Part shown: positions 23,291 through 34,714 of the stretch, piece by piece | Layout of the letters: each line of letters begins with the position of its first letter | Numbering within the stretch: the stretch's first letter is position 1 | Notes under the pieces: model-generated | Seen by the model: only the letters and a program-made list of their open reading frames with translations | The model's database searches: none | Told to the model about the DNA's origin: nothing | Program-made: the position numbers and the translations under genes | Source: Owenia fusiformis | Lineage: Eukaryota; Annelida; Polychaeta; Sabellida; Oweniidae | Length of the DNA stretch: 64,000 nucleotides | NCBI GenBank assembly: GCA_903813345.2 | Contig: CAIIXF020000011.1 | Location: 15,421,754 to 15,485,753 of the forward strand | Direction: 5' to 3'

Positions 23291-24934
23291 CCATAAGTCA
23301 CAGTGGAAGAAATTGCCGAGAGTTTTTGACTTGACAGGCATCAAAAGTACAAAACATGCAAAAGGCAATATTTTGAGAAAATGTGAAATGGGACACTGTG
23401 TAATATACATCCATTAAAGGATGTGCTGATAATAATTTAGCATCTTAAAATGTATTTTTGAGCATACTTCTTATAGCTACACCAAATGGTATTTGTTGAT
23501 TAACTATTTGATATTTTCAATTTTATTCCCTTTGACGTGACTGTATAACCTGCCCCGCCCTACCCAAACTCACCAACTTGATTTTATTATAACATCAATA
23601 TAGTTTTATCAGTCAACATGAAAATTTTTAGAATAATCAAAATGTCTCTAAGGAACATTTACTGAAAAATTCCTGGAAAAATATCAATTATTGATAAAGT
23701 TAAAGCATATAATGTATTACTTCTGGGACAACCCTCGTATACCTACCGATCTTCGTTCGTTGGGATAACAAGTTATTGGTTAATGTAGAAGTGTGCTGCA
23801 ACAGTTTAATGCATCTGAATTGTAATTTCAACAGTGCAAACGTTCCCCCACAGGTGCACTTTGCAGGGGGGCGGAGAGTAATTCAACTTGTCACTATTCT
23901 TGTGTAATAAATTGTTCAATTCGTGCAATTTTCAAGAACATACACAGTAGCGTAGTTTGTGGTCTAACGAGTGCAATTTGCGAGAATAGATGGTCGTGAA
24001 ATTTGTTGTTTTTCTAGAAGTTTCATAGCGCGAGGAGGAAAAGCTATTGAAAAAATAATGTTTAAATTATTTGTCCGCTGTGATGGAGCAGTTGCAAATG
24101 TGATCTTAACCGTTTTTGAAGTTCCGATTACGTTACAAAAGTTGGGTTTTATATCGATGACTCCGTTGTCTTCTGAACTATTTGTTCGCAAACATGTGCA
24201 TTTTGTTAGACATATGATACTGATACACACTTGTGATAAAAATGTCGTAGCATTTCTACCTGCAACACTTGAAATAAGGAAAAGAAAAAAATCGTGTCTT
24301 CGAGGTTCCGACAATTTGTTAATGCAACCAGCGTAATCGAGTAGATCACCAGTGTACGTGGTCCTTCACTATTTTTACTCGAAATATGAGCATTTATCCT
24401 CATTTCAAGGGTCGTTGCTTGACAGAAACGCGTGATTGATATCAGAAATTAAATAAGGCAGGGAATACTATCTAGTACATGAATTGATTGGAGTTGCACT
24501 CAAAAAGGTCACCTCTGCATTGACAACTACGACAATGGCTCTTGAACATCATTAACCTAATAATACTTATAATGAAGCAATTATAGACAGAGAGGACACC
24601 ATCAATTTGTCATACTCAAAGTCCCAGCAATTGATGCACTTATCCCAACAAAGATAATGTTAACCAGCTAATCAATGGGCATTATATAAATCCATCCAAT
24701 TAAATAAGAAGATGCATTCTTGATCACGTTTATCTTGGAATATCGGCGACATCAACATGATGAAGGTAATCTGTATAGAATCACAAATGCCAGTGCCATA
24801 ACAACGTGTTGTAAGAAACAAATTGATTATCTCATTGTTGGAAATAACATCTCTGACTGCTGAACAAATATTGTTGTATTGCTTATTGACGATGCTTTTG
24901 AACACATTGATATCGAACGTGAAACAGAACACAG

Positions 24935-27062
24935 AACTGAACATTGCACGTTTTGCACTTGCATTCTATGTGTCGCATTAACCTTGCACATGAAACATTG
25001 CACGTGAACATTCGCGTTTCATGTGAAACATTTGTATTTCATATGCCGTGATGTGAAACATTTGCATTTCAATTGTTTCATTGACATTGCACGTGATTGT
25101 ACAGTCCACGTGGACCATTTGCATTCTATGTTGAGCATGCTACAGTGCATATGAACCATTTGCATTCTATGTGTCGCATTAACCTTGTACATGAAACAGT
25201 GCTCGTGAAACATTTGTATTTCATATGTTACATTGACACTGCACATGATACAGTGCACGTGAACCATTTGCATTCTATGTGTCGCATTAACATTGTACAT
25301 GATACAGTGCTCGTGAAACATTTGGATTTCATATGTTACATTGACATTGCACGTGAATCATTTGCATTCTATGTTGAACATGATACAGTGCACGGGAACC
25401 ATTTGCATTCAATGTGTCGCATTAACCTTGTACATGAAATAGTGCTCGTGAAACATTTGTATTTCATATGTTACATTGACACTGCACATGATACAGTGCA
25501 CGTGAACCATTTGCATTCTATGTGTCGCATTAACATTGTACATGATACAGTGCTCGTGAAACATTTGGATTTCATATGTTACATTGACATTGCACGTGAA
25601 TCATTTGCATTCTATGTTGAACATGATACAGTGCACGGGAACCATTTGCATTCAATGTGTCGCATTAACCTTGTACATGAAATAGTGCTCGTGAAACATT
25701 TGTATTTCATATGTTACATTGACACTGCACATGATACAGTGCACGTGAACCATTTGCATTCTATGTGTCGCATTAACCTTGTACATGAAATAGTGCTCGT
25801 GAAACATTTGTATTTCATATGTTACATTGACACTGCACGTGATACAGTGCACGTGAACCATTTGCATTCTATGTGTCGCATTAACATTGTACATGAAACA
25901 GTGCTCGTAAACATTTGGATTTCATATGTTACATTGACATTGCACGTGATACAGTGCACGTGGACCATTTGCATTCTATGTTGAACATGATACAGTGCAC
26001 GTGGACCATTTGAATTCAATGTGTCGCATTAACCTTGTACATGAAATAGTGCTCGTGAAACATTTGGATTTCATATGTTACATTGACATTGCACGTGAAA
26101 CAGTGCACATGAACCATTTGCATTCTATGTTGAACATGATACAGTGCTCGTGGAACAATTGGATTTCATATGTTACACTGACATTGCACGTGATACAGTG
26201 CACGTGGACCATTTGCATTTAATGTGTCGCATTAACCTTGTACATGATACAGTGCTCGTGAAACAATTGGATTTCATATGTTAAATTGACATTGCACGTG
26301 ATACAGTGCACGTGAACCATTTGCATTCTATGTGTCGCATTAACCTTGTACATGATACAGTGCTCGTGAAACAATTGAATTTCATATGTAAAATTGACAT
26401 TGCACGTGATACAGTGCACGTGAACCATTTGCATTCTATGTGTCGCATTAACCTTGTACATGATGCAGTGCTCGTGAAACATTTGGATTTCATATGTTAC
26501 TTGACATTGCACGTGATACAGCGCACGTGGATCATTTGCATTCTATGTGTCGCATAAACCTTTTACATGAAACAATGCACGTGAAACATTTGCATTGCAC
26601 ATGTTAGGCTACATTGACATTGCACGTGAAGTAGTGCACTTGAACAATTTCAAATTCTACGTGTCGCATTAACCTTGTACATGAAACAGTGCACGTGAAA
26701 CATGTGCATTGCACATGTTAGGCTACATTGACATTGCACGTGGAGTAGTGCACTTGAACAATTTCAAATTCTACGTGTCGCATTAACCTTGTACATGAAA
26801 CAGTGCACGTGAAACATGTGCATTGCACATGTTAGGCTACATTGACATTGCACGTGGAGTAGTGCACTTGAACAATTTCAAATTCTACGTGTCGCATTAA
26901 CCTTGTACATGAAACAGTGCACGTGAAACATTTGCATTGTACATGTTACATTGACATTAATTGCACGTGGAGTAGTGCACTTGAACAATTTCAAATTCTA
27001 CGTGTCGCATGGACCTTATACATGAAGCAGAACACGTGAAACATTTGCATGTAACATTGACA
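24935..27062. repeat. Minisatellite, 54/108-bp then 114-bp units
   Basis: About twenty units. The basic block is two diverged 54-bp halves (GTGAACCATTTGCATTCTAT... and GTGAAACATTTGTATTTCAT...), giving a 108-bp higher-order unit with 81- and 135-bp variants. The 3' part (about 26560-27000) changes to a 114-bp variant with TTAGGCTACATTGACATTGC. Because 54, 108 and 114 are multiples of three and the units lack stops, both strands stay open for hundreds of bases (for example 25097-25984 on plus). These are not genes. Most units carry ATTTGCAT and CACGTG motifs. Confidence 0.95.
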
Positions 27063-27436
27063 TTGCGTTTGTAGGACTAAAAGGGTTTCAATGTCACATT
27101 TAAGAGTTATCTCTTAGTAATTCCTTTTCGTTAGGAACAGTATGTCTGCTGTCAGGAAGTAATTGGCGAACGTGTTAACATTATTTTGACATCAATCTTG
27201 CTCAAAAGCACATCACTGTTTAACAGACAAGAAAACGATATTTACACAGACAATACCCATTGTCTCCGTCTTTAAAAAGACACAATGGAGCAAAGATATT
27301 AAAAATGAATCTGTTTTCACGGTAAGTCCATTCAAAGTTATTTCAATGTAAGGCGTCTTGTTAATGGATCAATTCTTAGGAGATATTGGCACAAAAAATT
27401 AAAACATAAATAATTTTTTCATAATATCTAGAATTA

Positions 27437-27517
27437 TACCCTTTGCATTCGTTTGACTTCACTTCTTAAAAGAGAGCTTCGTCTTCAGTAGTTTAACTAG
27501 ACTCTGCACGCAGGGTA
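27437..27517. mobile_element. 81-bp mini-element with 9-bp target duplication
   Basis: It runs from TACCCTTTGCATTCGTTTGA to CTGCACGCAGGGTA. The perfect 9-bp direct repeat CTAGAATTA flanks it (27428-27436 and 27518-27526). Both ends match the ends of the 349-bp copy at 50093-50441 in opposite orientation, so this is an internally deleted derivative that still moved. A 9-bp duplication suggests a Mutator-like mechanism (inference). Confidence 0.8.
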
Positions 27518-27529
27518 CTAGAATTAAAA

Positions 27530-28200
27530 ACCACGGAAAATATCTAAGCCTATATACTCGTACATAAGCAAGCTTTGATCTGTGGATTTTATACATCCTT
27601 ATAATCTTTTGAAGACATTTTTATTTCTTGTCAGAAAATGATGTGAAATGATGAGACTGGATCTTCAAATGATCAAGTTTGACCATACCTATTACATGTT
27701 CACGTATTCTTCGGTATCAATACTAAATAACTGATGTATAAAGGCAGCAGAATGCCTGTAAGGAATACTAAAGATATAGTATACTTTTAAGATCTCTCCC
27801 CATATGATCAATCATCTTGACTTGCACAAAAATTATGATAAATTGTAATTAAGGTTTTGGCCTAATCAGTTATAAGGTTAACATCGAATTGAAGCTGCAT
27901 TTGAAGTACTCGAATGTGAATTTATTCATACCAATTACCATAAAGAAGTATTCAAAAAGTTATTGGACATATCAAATTGTTTATTGAGTAGTACTTCTTG
28001 AACTTTAAAGAATAAAGGTACATATTTGGTTAATAGCAGCTTCAATCTTTAACCTATCCGAATGAGTATTAACAGTTTGATGGAATAACTAGACTTTAAG
28101 AACAAGCAAAGAGTGATTTTGCATAGGCCCATCCAAGAGATCATCTGAGATTAAGAGTTTCCTCCGACCTGCTACCAACTCAATCAAACCTCAGATTTTT
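27530..28200. other. No supported feature
   Basis: AT-rich unique-looking DNA between the mini-element and the relic at 28203. Frames are short and no exon-like context was seen. Confidence 0.4.
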
Positions 28201-28202
28201 TG

Positions 28203-28246
28203 TTGCGGAATATGACATATTTTTGTATCGTGTTTACCGCGTAACA
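28203..28246. mobile_element. Detached end of the 1499-2230 MITE family
   Basis: GCGGAATATGACATATTTTT followed by GTATCGTGTTTACCGCGTAAC matches the right terminus of the 1499-2230 element almost base for base. Only one end is present. Confidence 0.7.
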
Positions 28247-28727
28247 CTTGCCACGTTTACAAAATGTTCCTTCTTTTGTAAGGATGAGAGGTCGTTACTT
28301 TCATATTTCAAAAATGCATAATTTGATTTTCATTTTTGATAGTTTGCGGTTTATATCTTGATAATTTATTAAAAGCATTGTTCGAATTGCAGTATTTTGA
28401 GGGCATCGGAAAAACATGTTTTGGGGTTTCCTTGTAAAATCTCTAAGTTCCTGTTTAGCTTTAAGCTAGTGATAGTGTCAAACTTCGGTTTTATTTTTGA
28501 ATCAGTTTCCTTTGGCAATTTCTGAAGCTGGAGAGACTTTGACTATCTTTAAGATTCTGGAGGGGGAGGGGGCTTTGTTCCACATTGATGCACCATTAAA
28601 AACTGGTGAGTTTTCCAGTTTATCTGAACAAGGGTAATCGGTAGTCTAAATTATATCTTAAATGGTCTTTGATTTTGACTTTTCAGGGGTTCAAAAATGT
28701 CGGTTAAATATGATTTGGACATAAATC

Positions 28728-29458
28728 GTGATTAAAACGATACATAAATCTCAAGATTTCATATCATATTATTGGCGAAATCAATTGAATTCCGACCAAT
28801 GTCGCAAACTGAATACATACAAAATATTTAAAAGCAATTTCAGGTTCGAACCATATTTAGATTCAATTTCAAATGGGCATTTACGACGAAGTCTAACAAA
28901 GTTTCGTATCAGTAACCACAAATTAAAAATAGAAACGGGTAGATACGAACGCCCAAAATTAAAGATCGATGAAAGAATTTGCGAGGTTTGCAATTTAATA
29001 GAAAACGAAAAACACATAATGCGTTCATGTAAAAAATACAGTATATATAGAAAGAAAATGCTCGATAAACTTGTATCACACGGCAACCCAATTAAACACC
29101 TTTTCAACATGGAGGACGATTCACTTTTTTTCCAATATTGTATGTCTTGTGAAAATAAAGAAATTGAAATTGTAGCAGAATTTATTCATAAATGTAATAT
29201 AACATAGAAGGGTGTGATATATGACATAAACAATGGACGCGTATCACAATCACCATTCATGTGCTTATCCATGATGCATATTTATTTGTTCATTTATTTA
29301 CTTATTTATTTATTATGAAGTGTTAATTTTGTGTGTTGTTATATATACTGTTTTCTGTTGTATTGATATATTGTAAAATTAGTGTTTACTTTGTGTACAC
29401 TTAACCTTTTATGGGTATGAATGTGTAATAAAGTTCATAAATCTAAATCTAAATCTAT
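28728..29458 (+). mobile_element. 5'-truncated LINE, ORF2 C-terminus plus 3' UTR
   Basis: An open stretch of 159 codons (28728-29207, GTG first codon after a stop, so not a true start) carries the C-terminal zinc-knuckle region of a CR1/L2-like LINE ORF2. It shows LRRSLTKFRISNHKLKIETG at 52-71, then C85-x2-C88-x7-H96-x4-C101, with the typical R-x-E-R-I-C spacing. A 240-bp AT-rich 3' UTR follows, with AATAAA at 29427 and three AAATCT units at 29439-29456. Short 3' microsatellite tails are typical of CR1/L2-type LINEs. The reverse transcriptase and endonuclease are absent. The open frame suggests a fairly young copy. Confidence 0.8.
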
Positions 29459-29802
29459 CCCTTCTCGTTTCAACCTCAGATCATGAGGCAAATAGGAAAC
29501 AGCCAAGTGCCCCAAGTGATTGCGCCTACTGAGTCTACATCAATCATACTCAGTAGTTGATCTAGATCTCGCAATGATGGACGACACAGATCACGACACG
29601 TCCTCCAAGAGATCGACAAACCAGCAAAGCCTTGCCCACAACACTATATCTAGTAAAAGCAGTGCAAGACCACTCACAGAAGCTTCTGGGCAATTATATT
29701 TCCTAAACTTAACATATTTAAAATGTTTATACAAGCATATTAGTAATTATAATTTATTCGATTTCATCAAACAAATCAGTGTGTAGTTAAATAAAATCCC
29801 TA

Positions 29803-30062
29803 GATGACAGTACGATGCCACCGAGAGTCGTAAGATAATCGTGCGATGACCGTACAGGACATGGCCGGGTAGGTACCGATGAGTTTGGTTGAGAAAAAAT
29901 CGCCAACACATCGGCAACTTTTATCTCCGCATCAAAACTCTGCCGTCGCCCGGGCGATGTCTAAAAATCGACCAGATGGTGCTGGGTTCGCCGGCCGATT
30001 TTGAACAAAATACTCATCGGCCGGGCGCCGTAGTGAAAATCGGAGTCCATGTGACCAAGGCA
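29803..30062. mobile_element. Harbinger-like element, single GC-rich end
   Basis: This matches the reverse complement of 13446-13735 (GTCGTAAGATAATCGTGCGA, CCGGGTAGGTACCGATGAGT, then the terminus GTGACCAAGGCA and TTA at 30063). The other terminus is not found, so the copy is truncated. Nothing else is supported between 29460 and 29800. Confidence 0.7.
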
Positions 30063-30065
30063 TTA

Positions 30066-31395
30066 CGATGAGGAGGAATGACAAGTGGTGCCCTTCAGCG
30101 AGTGATGGAAAATTTCAAATCATTACTGCGCCACTCAGATAATGCATTCAGGTGATGGGGCGAAATGTGAGGACCGGAGACGCCTACTGCTGATGACGCA
30201 ATTCATATAATAAGATGTCATACACTTGTTGATGTTTTCCTGTTCAATTCGTAGCGATGCATCAACGATGTTTATTTGAATTGAAATCTTGCTGAGAGCC
30301 AAAGAGGATTATTTGGTTTTATCAATATTTAAAGAAAACTTATCTGCTTTAATCTAGTCATCAATTTTGTTTAGTTCTTGGACATAGGAGGCAGACTTTC
30401 AAGGCTTTTATCATTTACATAAAGTATAAATAAAGCATGTCCGAGTGCGGATAAATCCTTATGGCATCCCATGCGATATAGGCGCTTCTCTGGAAAACTA
30501 AAGGGACACTTTCGGAATTATTTGATGAATTAACAAAAAAAGAATGCTGAAGTCTGTATTCTGTAATATATACGTATAGTGCACAACTTTTATAATATTT
30601 GAAAAAATCGGTTGAACTTTTTATTTATTATCACAAGGTTTCACTTCGCAGGATTGATTAATTTGGTCAATGTCAAAAGCTGCTTATTCGCAGAGAAAAT
30701 GAACCAGTACATGCAATGACAATGTCAATCGTACGTGCTTCTGCACGAAATTCGTAGGAATCGTATGATCTAATACGAAGTTAGTAAAAAGGCGCTAACG
30801 TCCTACACTCGGAATGATCGTTTTTCCATTACTTTTTTTATGAATTTTAACGAAGGCTTCCAATTGTTATCGAAGATAGTCTAAATACAGATTTGAATAT
30901 TTCTTACTTCAATCAGGTACGCCTTCCTTTATTCAATTTAAAAAAAATGAAATAATGCTTATCAATGTGAGGGAGCAAAATGATTTTTATCAACGGACCC
31001 CGGATCAGCAGATCAGCAAATGGTGCAGTCGATTTTGAGACAGTTTTAAGATTTTGTTACGGTGTTGTTTATTTTGCTAATTAACATTTCAAAGAGGTTC
31101 CAAAAGAATGGGAATTGGATGATAATGGCGTACGGCTTTCTAGTATATTCTAGAATGGATCTCTTTTTGATTACTTATGTACGAGAAAATAGGTCCCTTG
31201 CCAGTGTATACCATCTCGTCTCATGATCGGCAAATAGTTATTATGCCCTATATGATAGGGTATTGTATTTTATTCCATAGTTAGCATGATATTCATAGGA
31301 TAACATGTGAAAATAAAAACGGTATTTTTGTAATCAGTGGTAAAATATGATATTTTTGACAAATTTTCACTGAACCATAACATACGGTTTTTTAG
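30066..31395. other. No supported feature
   Basis: AT-rich sequence without recognisable genes. CGTAGGAATCGTATGATCTA near 30751 and the nearby TACGAAGTTAGTAAAAAGGC form weak dyads only. Confidence 0.4.
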
Positions 31396-31401
31396 CCATG
31401 A

Positions 31402-31417
31402 CATACGACGTCGTATG
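31402..31417. repeat. Perfect 16-bp palindrome with a CRE-like core
   Basis: CATACGACGTCGTATG is fully self-complementary and contains GACGTC. It may be part of a larger decayed palindromic element together with 31558-31692. Confidence 0.6.
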
Positions 31418-31557
31418 CGATGGTTTATGGATTTTTGCTACTTCAGACTCAAAACGAGGCTTAGTGTCAACATCGCCGGATCGTTTGGAAAATTCGAATT
31501 AAATTACTTAATTTCCGACGATTCTGATGATAACTTTAACTATGGAATAAAAAGAAC

Positions 31558-31692
31558 ATCCTATGATTTACTCGTGATATGATTTTAATCCACTCATGGT
31601 TATTGATATCTGCACTCTCTCGCTACGCTCGCTCGTGCTGATATCATATCCATTCGTGGATAAAAATCATATCACTCACAAATCATAGGATA
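31558..31692. repeat. Hairpin with ~50-bp arms
   Basis: ATCCTATGATTTACTCGTGA onward (31558-31610) and its reverse complement (31639-31692) pair with few mismatches around a CTCTCTCGCTACGCTCGCTC loop. It is probably a foldback MITE. The ATGATTT / AAATCAT termini may extend slightly further. Confidence 0.75.
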
Positions 31693-32539
31693 TCCTCTAT
31701 GTATCGTATATATACAAAAATGAAAATTCAAGGAATAATATATAGATAATTCAAAACACATTTAAACGTTATAACATTCGTGATAACTCGAGATAACATT
31801 CCAAATAACATAATAATAACCAATACAGGCTTTATAGTGATCGTCATCTTCCATGACCTTTATTGAGATCATATCATCCATAAAATATTTTTATTGCTTT
31901 TTCCCGCTTATGTTACTCCAAATAACGTTCTTGAAATTGATTATTTTCGCGTGACCCCATTTTGTTTCATTAACGCTTATTAAAGGCTGTTCTCTTAGAT
32001 GTTTATTCTTGCTTTCTTCTGAAATAATTTTTGTTTTTACCTCTAGCACATTTATTTGGTTAAGTAACTCGTCAAGTTAACAAGAAAAATAATTGATATC
32101 TTTCATATTTTACTTTCATATTGTCTTAATGCAGACATTCTTTCTTTTTTACTTTGTGAAATTTTCAAAGAGAACGATGTAAAGTGAGGATGAGAACTTC
32201 GTAAACAATCTCGTATATAAAGATATATTGGTTCAGAAAGGGTACCATAATAATGAAACATACTTTTCCATCATCAAATATGCCTTTACACTTCACAATG
32301 TGCATTAGCCAGGATTCAAGTGACACCGTTTGGTCTATTAATGTCACAAATATTGAGTTATCCCAACTTTCCAGTTAGTACAACTGAAACCTTGCGAATC
32401 AAGATTGATAGAATGATTTTCTTCATCCTTGTAATAACACTTTTATTTATATAATTCCAAAAAAACATTTTATAAGCATGGATATGGTCTGATAAATTAT
32501 AGGACCTGCAAAAACAATAGTATTTGAGTTATCAAAGAT

Positions 32540-32760
32540 AACATTTGTTACGAAAAATGGCGGCCATTTTGAATTTAGCAGCCATATTGAAAATTTCTTC
32601 TCGGGCAGAAGTTCTACCCCATAAGGCAAAGGCCTATAAAATTTGAATCAAATCCGTCAACCGGTATTTGATTTATCGCCCGGACAAACAGACGGACGAA
32701 TGAACGGACGGACGGCTTTCATATATCCCCCTCGAACTTCGTTCGGTGGGATAATAATCA
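32540..32760. repeat. Dispersed repeat, intact 3' part
   Basis: ATGGCGGCCATTTTGAATTT near 32555, then GGACAAACAGACGGACGAAT and GAACGGACGGACGGC near 32673-32704, then CTTCGTTCGGTGGGATAATA near 32735. This has the same order of parts as the copy interrupted at 22117 and serves as its uninterrupted reference. A further diverged terminus (GAACTTCGTACGATTGGGTA) lies near 34036. Confidence 0.65.
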
Positions 32761-33213
32761 TTGATGATGGGACTGGAACAAATTGTACAATATCGTGTCT
32801 ATGTACCATTAATGAGCATTTTCAAGACAAATTACAAAGAGGAACCCAATATAGTACAACTAATGTATTTTCAAAGAGCCCCCTCCTGTATAATAAAGGT
32901 CGGGATCTTGTGATGTCTAAAAGTGAATGGAATGAAGATGATATTGACATTCTCCTTTAGAAGATTGAGCAATATAAATTGGTTCCATTATTAGCCTTGA
33001 TGTAGAATTAATGTCTCTCCATAAAAGAAATAATAAAATGTATAAGTGTTTCATGAGGGGTCAGCAACCTGATTATCAAGTATCAAGCAGAATGGATGTT
33101 ATTCAAAAGGACCTAAGAAATGTTGAAGCCTTCTCTTGATAGCACAGGAAATCTCCCGGATCGTGGAACGATTCCATTGATAAATATTAGTTCATAAATA
33201 AAGCGCACAGTTA

Positions 33214-33331
33214 AGCCTTGGTCACATTTGCTCCGATTTTCACTACGGCGCCCGGGCGATTGAGTATTTTGTACAAAACACTCAATCGGGCGGGCGCAGG
33301 CCGATGGATCGGAGCAAATGTGACCCGGGTA
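33214..33331. mobile_element. 118-bp Harbinger-like mini-element
   Basis: AGCCTTGGTCACATTTGCTC at the left and the inverted GAGCAAATGTGACCCGGGTA at the right, flanked by TTA (33211-33213 and 33332-33334). The interior is a hairpin (GAGTATTTTGTACAAAACAC). It has the same termini as the 13446-15085 element. Confidence 0.8.
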
Positions 33332-33729
33332 TTATAATAGGTGTTGTTCAAAAACAAAACATCTCAATAGAAAGGAAAAATTCCTTTTTATCAAAGTTGG
33401 TGAGTGGAGCGTTGGGTTTTATTTCTTACCAGAACACGGTACACCAGATGAAGGTTTGGGATACGGGGTTTGTTTTGACAAACGGTTGAACTGTTTTTAA
33501 AAAGTTTCCATTTCTCATATTGTTTCTAGATGTTTTGCACTTTTGGAATTCCCCTTATAGCACCCGTGGGCATACAATGTGGGGAAAGAAATTGCGAACA
33601 TATGGCATGAATGCTACTGAGAAAGAAGAATGAAGGTATGATGTGAATGTTAAGATGAGGAAAATCAAAAATGAAATACTGTGAATGTCAGCCGAGTCAC
33701 AGATGAACTTGGCAAAATAAAACAAATAA

Positions 33730-33867
33730 TGCCTTGGTCACATTTGCTCCGATCCATCGGCCTGCGTCCGCCCGATTGAGTGTTTTGTTCAATATTCAAT
33801 TTTGGACAAAATACTCAATCGACCGGGCGCCGTAGTAGTGAAAATCGGAGCAAATGTGACCAAGGCA
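33730..33867. mobile_element. 138-bp Harbinger-like mini-element, inverted relative
   Basis: TGCCTTGGTCACATTTGCTC and the inverted GAGCAAATGTGACCAAGGCA bound it. Its two unlike arms occur in the opposite order from those of 33214-33331 (the CATCGGCCTGCG arm is left here and right there), so the two copies are inverted with respect to each other with about 400 bp between them. A TAA lies at 33727, but the right flank is AAA. Confidence 0.75.
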
Positions 33868-34714
33868 AAAATAAGACAAGTTACATAACGTAAACGAAAT
33901 CACAGTACCAGCCAGTACCAAGTAATCACTCAAAAGGTAATCAATTGTAAACCTAGGTGTATTCAACATATAGAAAATCCATTTTGCCAATCTTCTTGAA
34001 ATCATGATGGATGGAGACGCTCCCTGTTTCCCTCCGAACTTCGTACGATTGGGTAATAAATATAGCAAATAACAAATACTAACTAGTGATAAGGTCAGAC
34101 AGTACACTGGTAATTGGGTTTACTTTAATAATACATAAGAACTCATCCTTGATGTAATAGTACTCCTATCTGTGCTTGACAAGGCTTCTCGGATGTCCAA
34201 TAATCAACATTCTTTTGATTATGGCAAGTAGCTTACGATACTGCAAGTAATAAGAACAAATGAGAATAAGAATCATGATTCTGTTATCTACATTGATTTA
34301 AAATATCATCAGTAATTGATAATGCAAATAACATTTTTCCAAATGTCACTTATTTCCCGGAACTTACTAAAACATGCTCATATTAACACCTCTCTTCAGT
34401 GATCAAATGTCCCTTGAGAACATCATTGCACAGAACATACCCCATTGACATGTGTATTATAATCTCTCTCCAGTAAACACCTTCCCCCAAAGTGAATTAC
34501 ACATAGGTTCTGGGTAATGAAAACACAGATCCTGTACTAAAGGGTCATTTGAAAAGTCATTCCACCCCAGTTGGGATTGAACACACGCCCCCTCCCACAC
34601 AATGTTTTACTGCATTCTATAAATACATAAGCACAGGTATCTTATGGGTAAATATCAGAATGTATTATAAAAGACAGATGGGATAGAACGAGTATAAACT
34701 GTATCTAACAACTC

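Larger units (their letters stand above)
22117..23737 (+). mobile_element. Degenerate mariner-like element
   Basis: The inverted ends CGAGGGTTGTCCCAGAAGTA (22117) and its complement (to 23737) are flanked by TA on both sides, the mariner target. Removing the 584 bp of the nested insertion and its duplicated TTAA leaves about 1.04 kb, shorter than the usual 1.3 kb, so the body is partly deleted. A stretch near 23196-23290 translates to a recognisable second helix-turn-helix of a mariner transposase: TTIMGWEKRFKRDDL, then LYDNYRHGRQ, matching the family pattern S-T-V-x-x-W-x-x-R-F-K-x-G-x-x-x-x-x-D-x-x-R-x-G-R-P. I see no catalytic DDD/DDE region. The element is inactive. Confidence 0.75.
21540..23770. 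repeat. Dispersed repeat (GGCGGCCATTTTGAATT family), split by a mariner insertion
   Basis: Two diverged units of about 150 bp (GCAGCCATTTTGAATTTT near 21557 and GGCGGCCATTTTGAATTT near 21692) are followed by a third unit with AATGCGGCGGCCATCTTGAA near 21950. A GGACGGACTGATCGACTGAC tract follows near 22070, and the terminus CTTCGTTCGTTGGGATAACA lies near 23751. The same order of parts occurs intact at 32550-32755. The terminus is separated from the body by the element at 22117-23737. The family is unassigned and non-coding. Confidence 0.65.

Noticed and set aside
23964-24403. Frames of 116-121 codons on opposite strands
   Set aside because: They overlap each other across the same DNA with no domain, start context or splice support.
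25097-25984. 295-codon plus-strand frame with 36-residue repeats
   Set aside because: It is the reading of a 108-bp minisatellite whose unit is a multiple of three and lacks stops; the opposite strand is equally open and there is no start or splice context.
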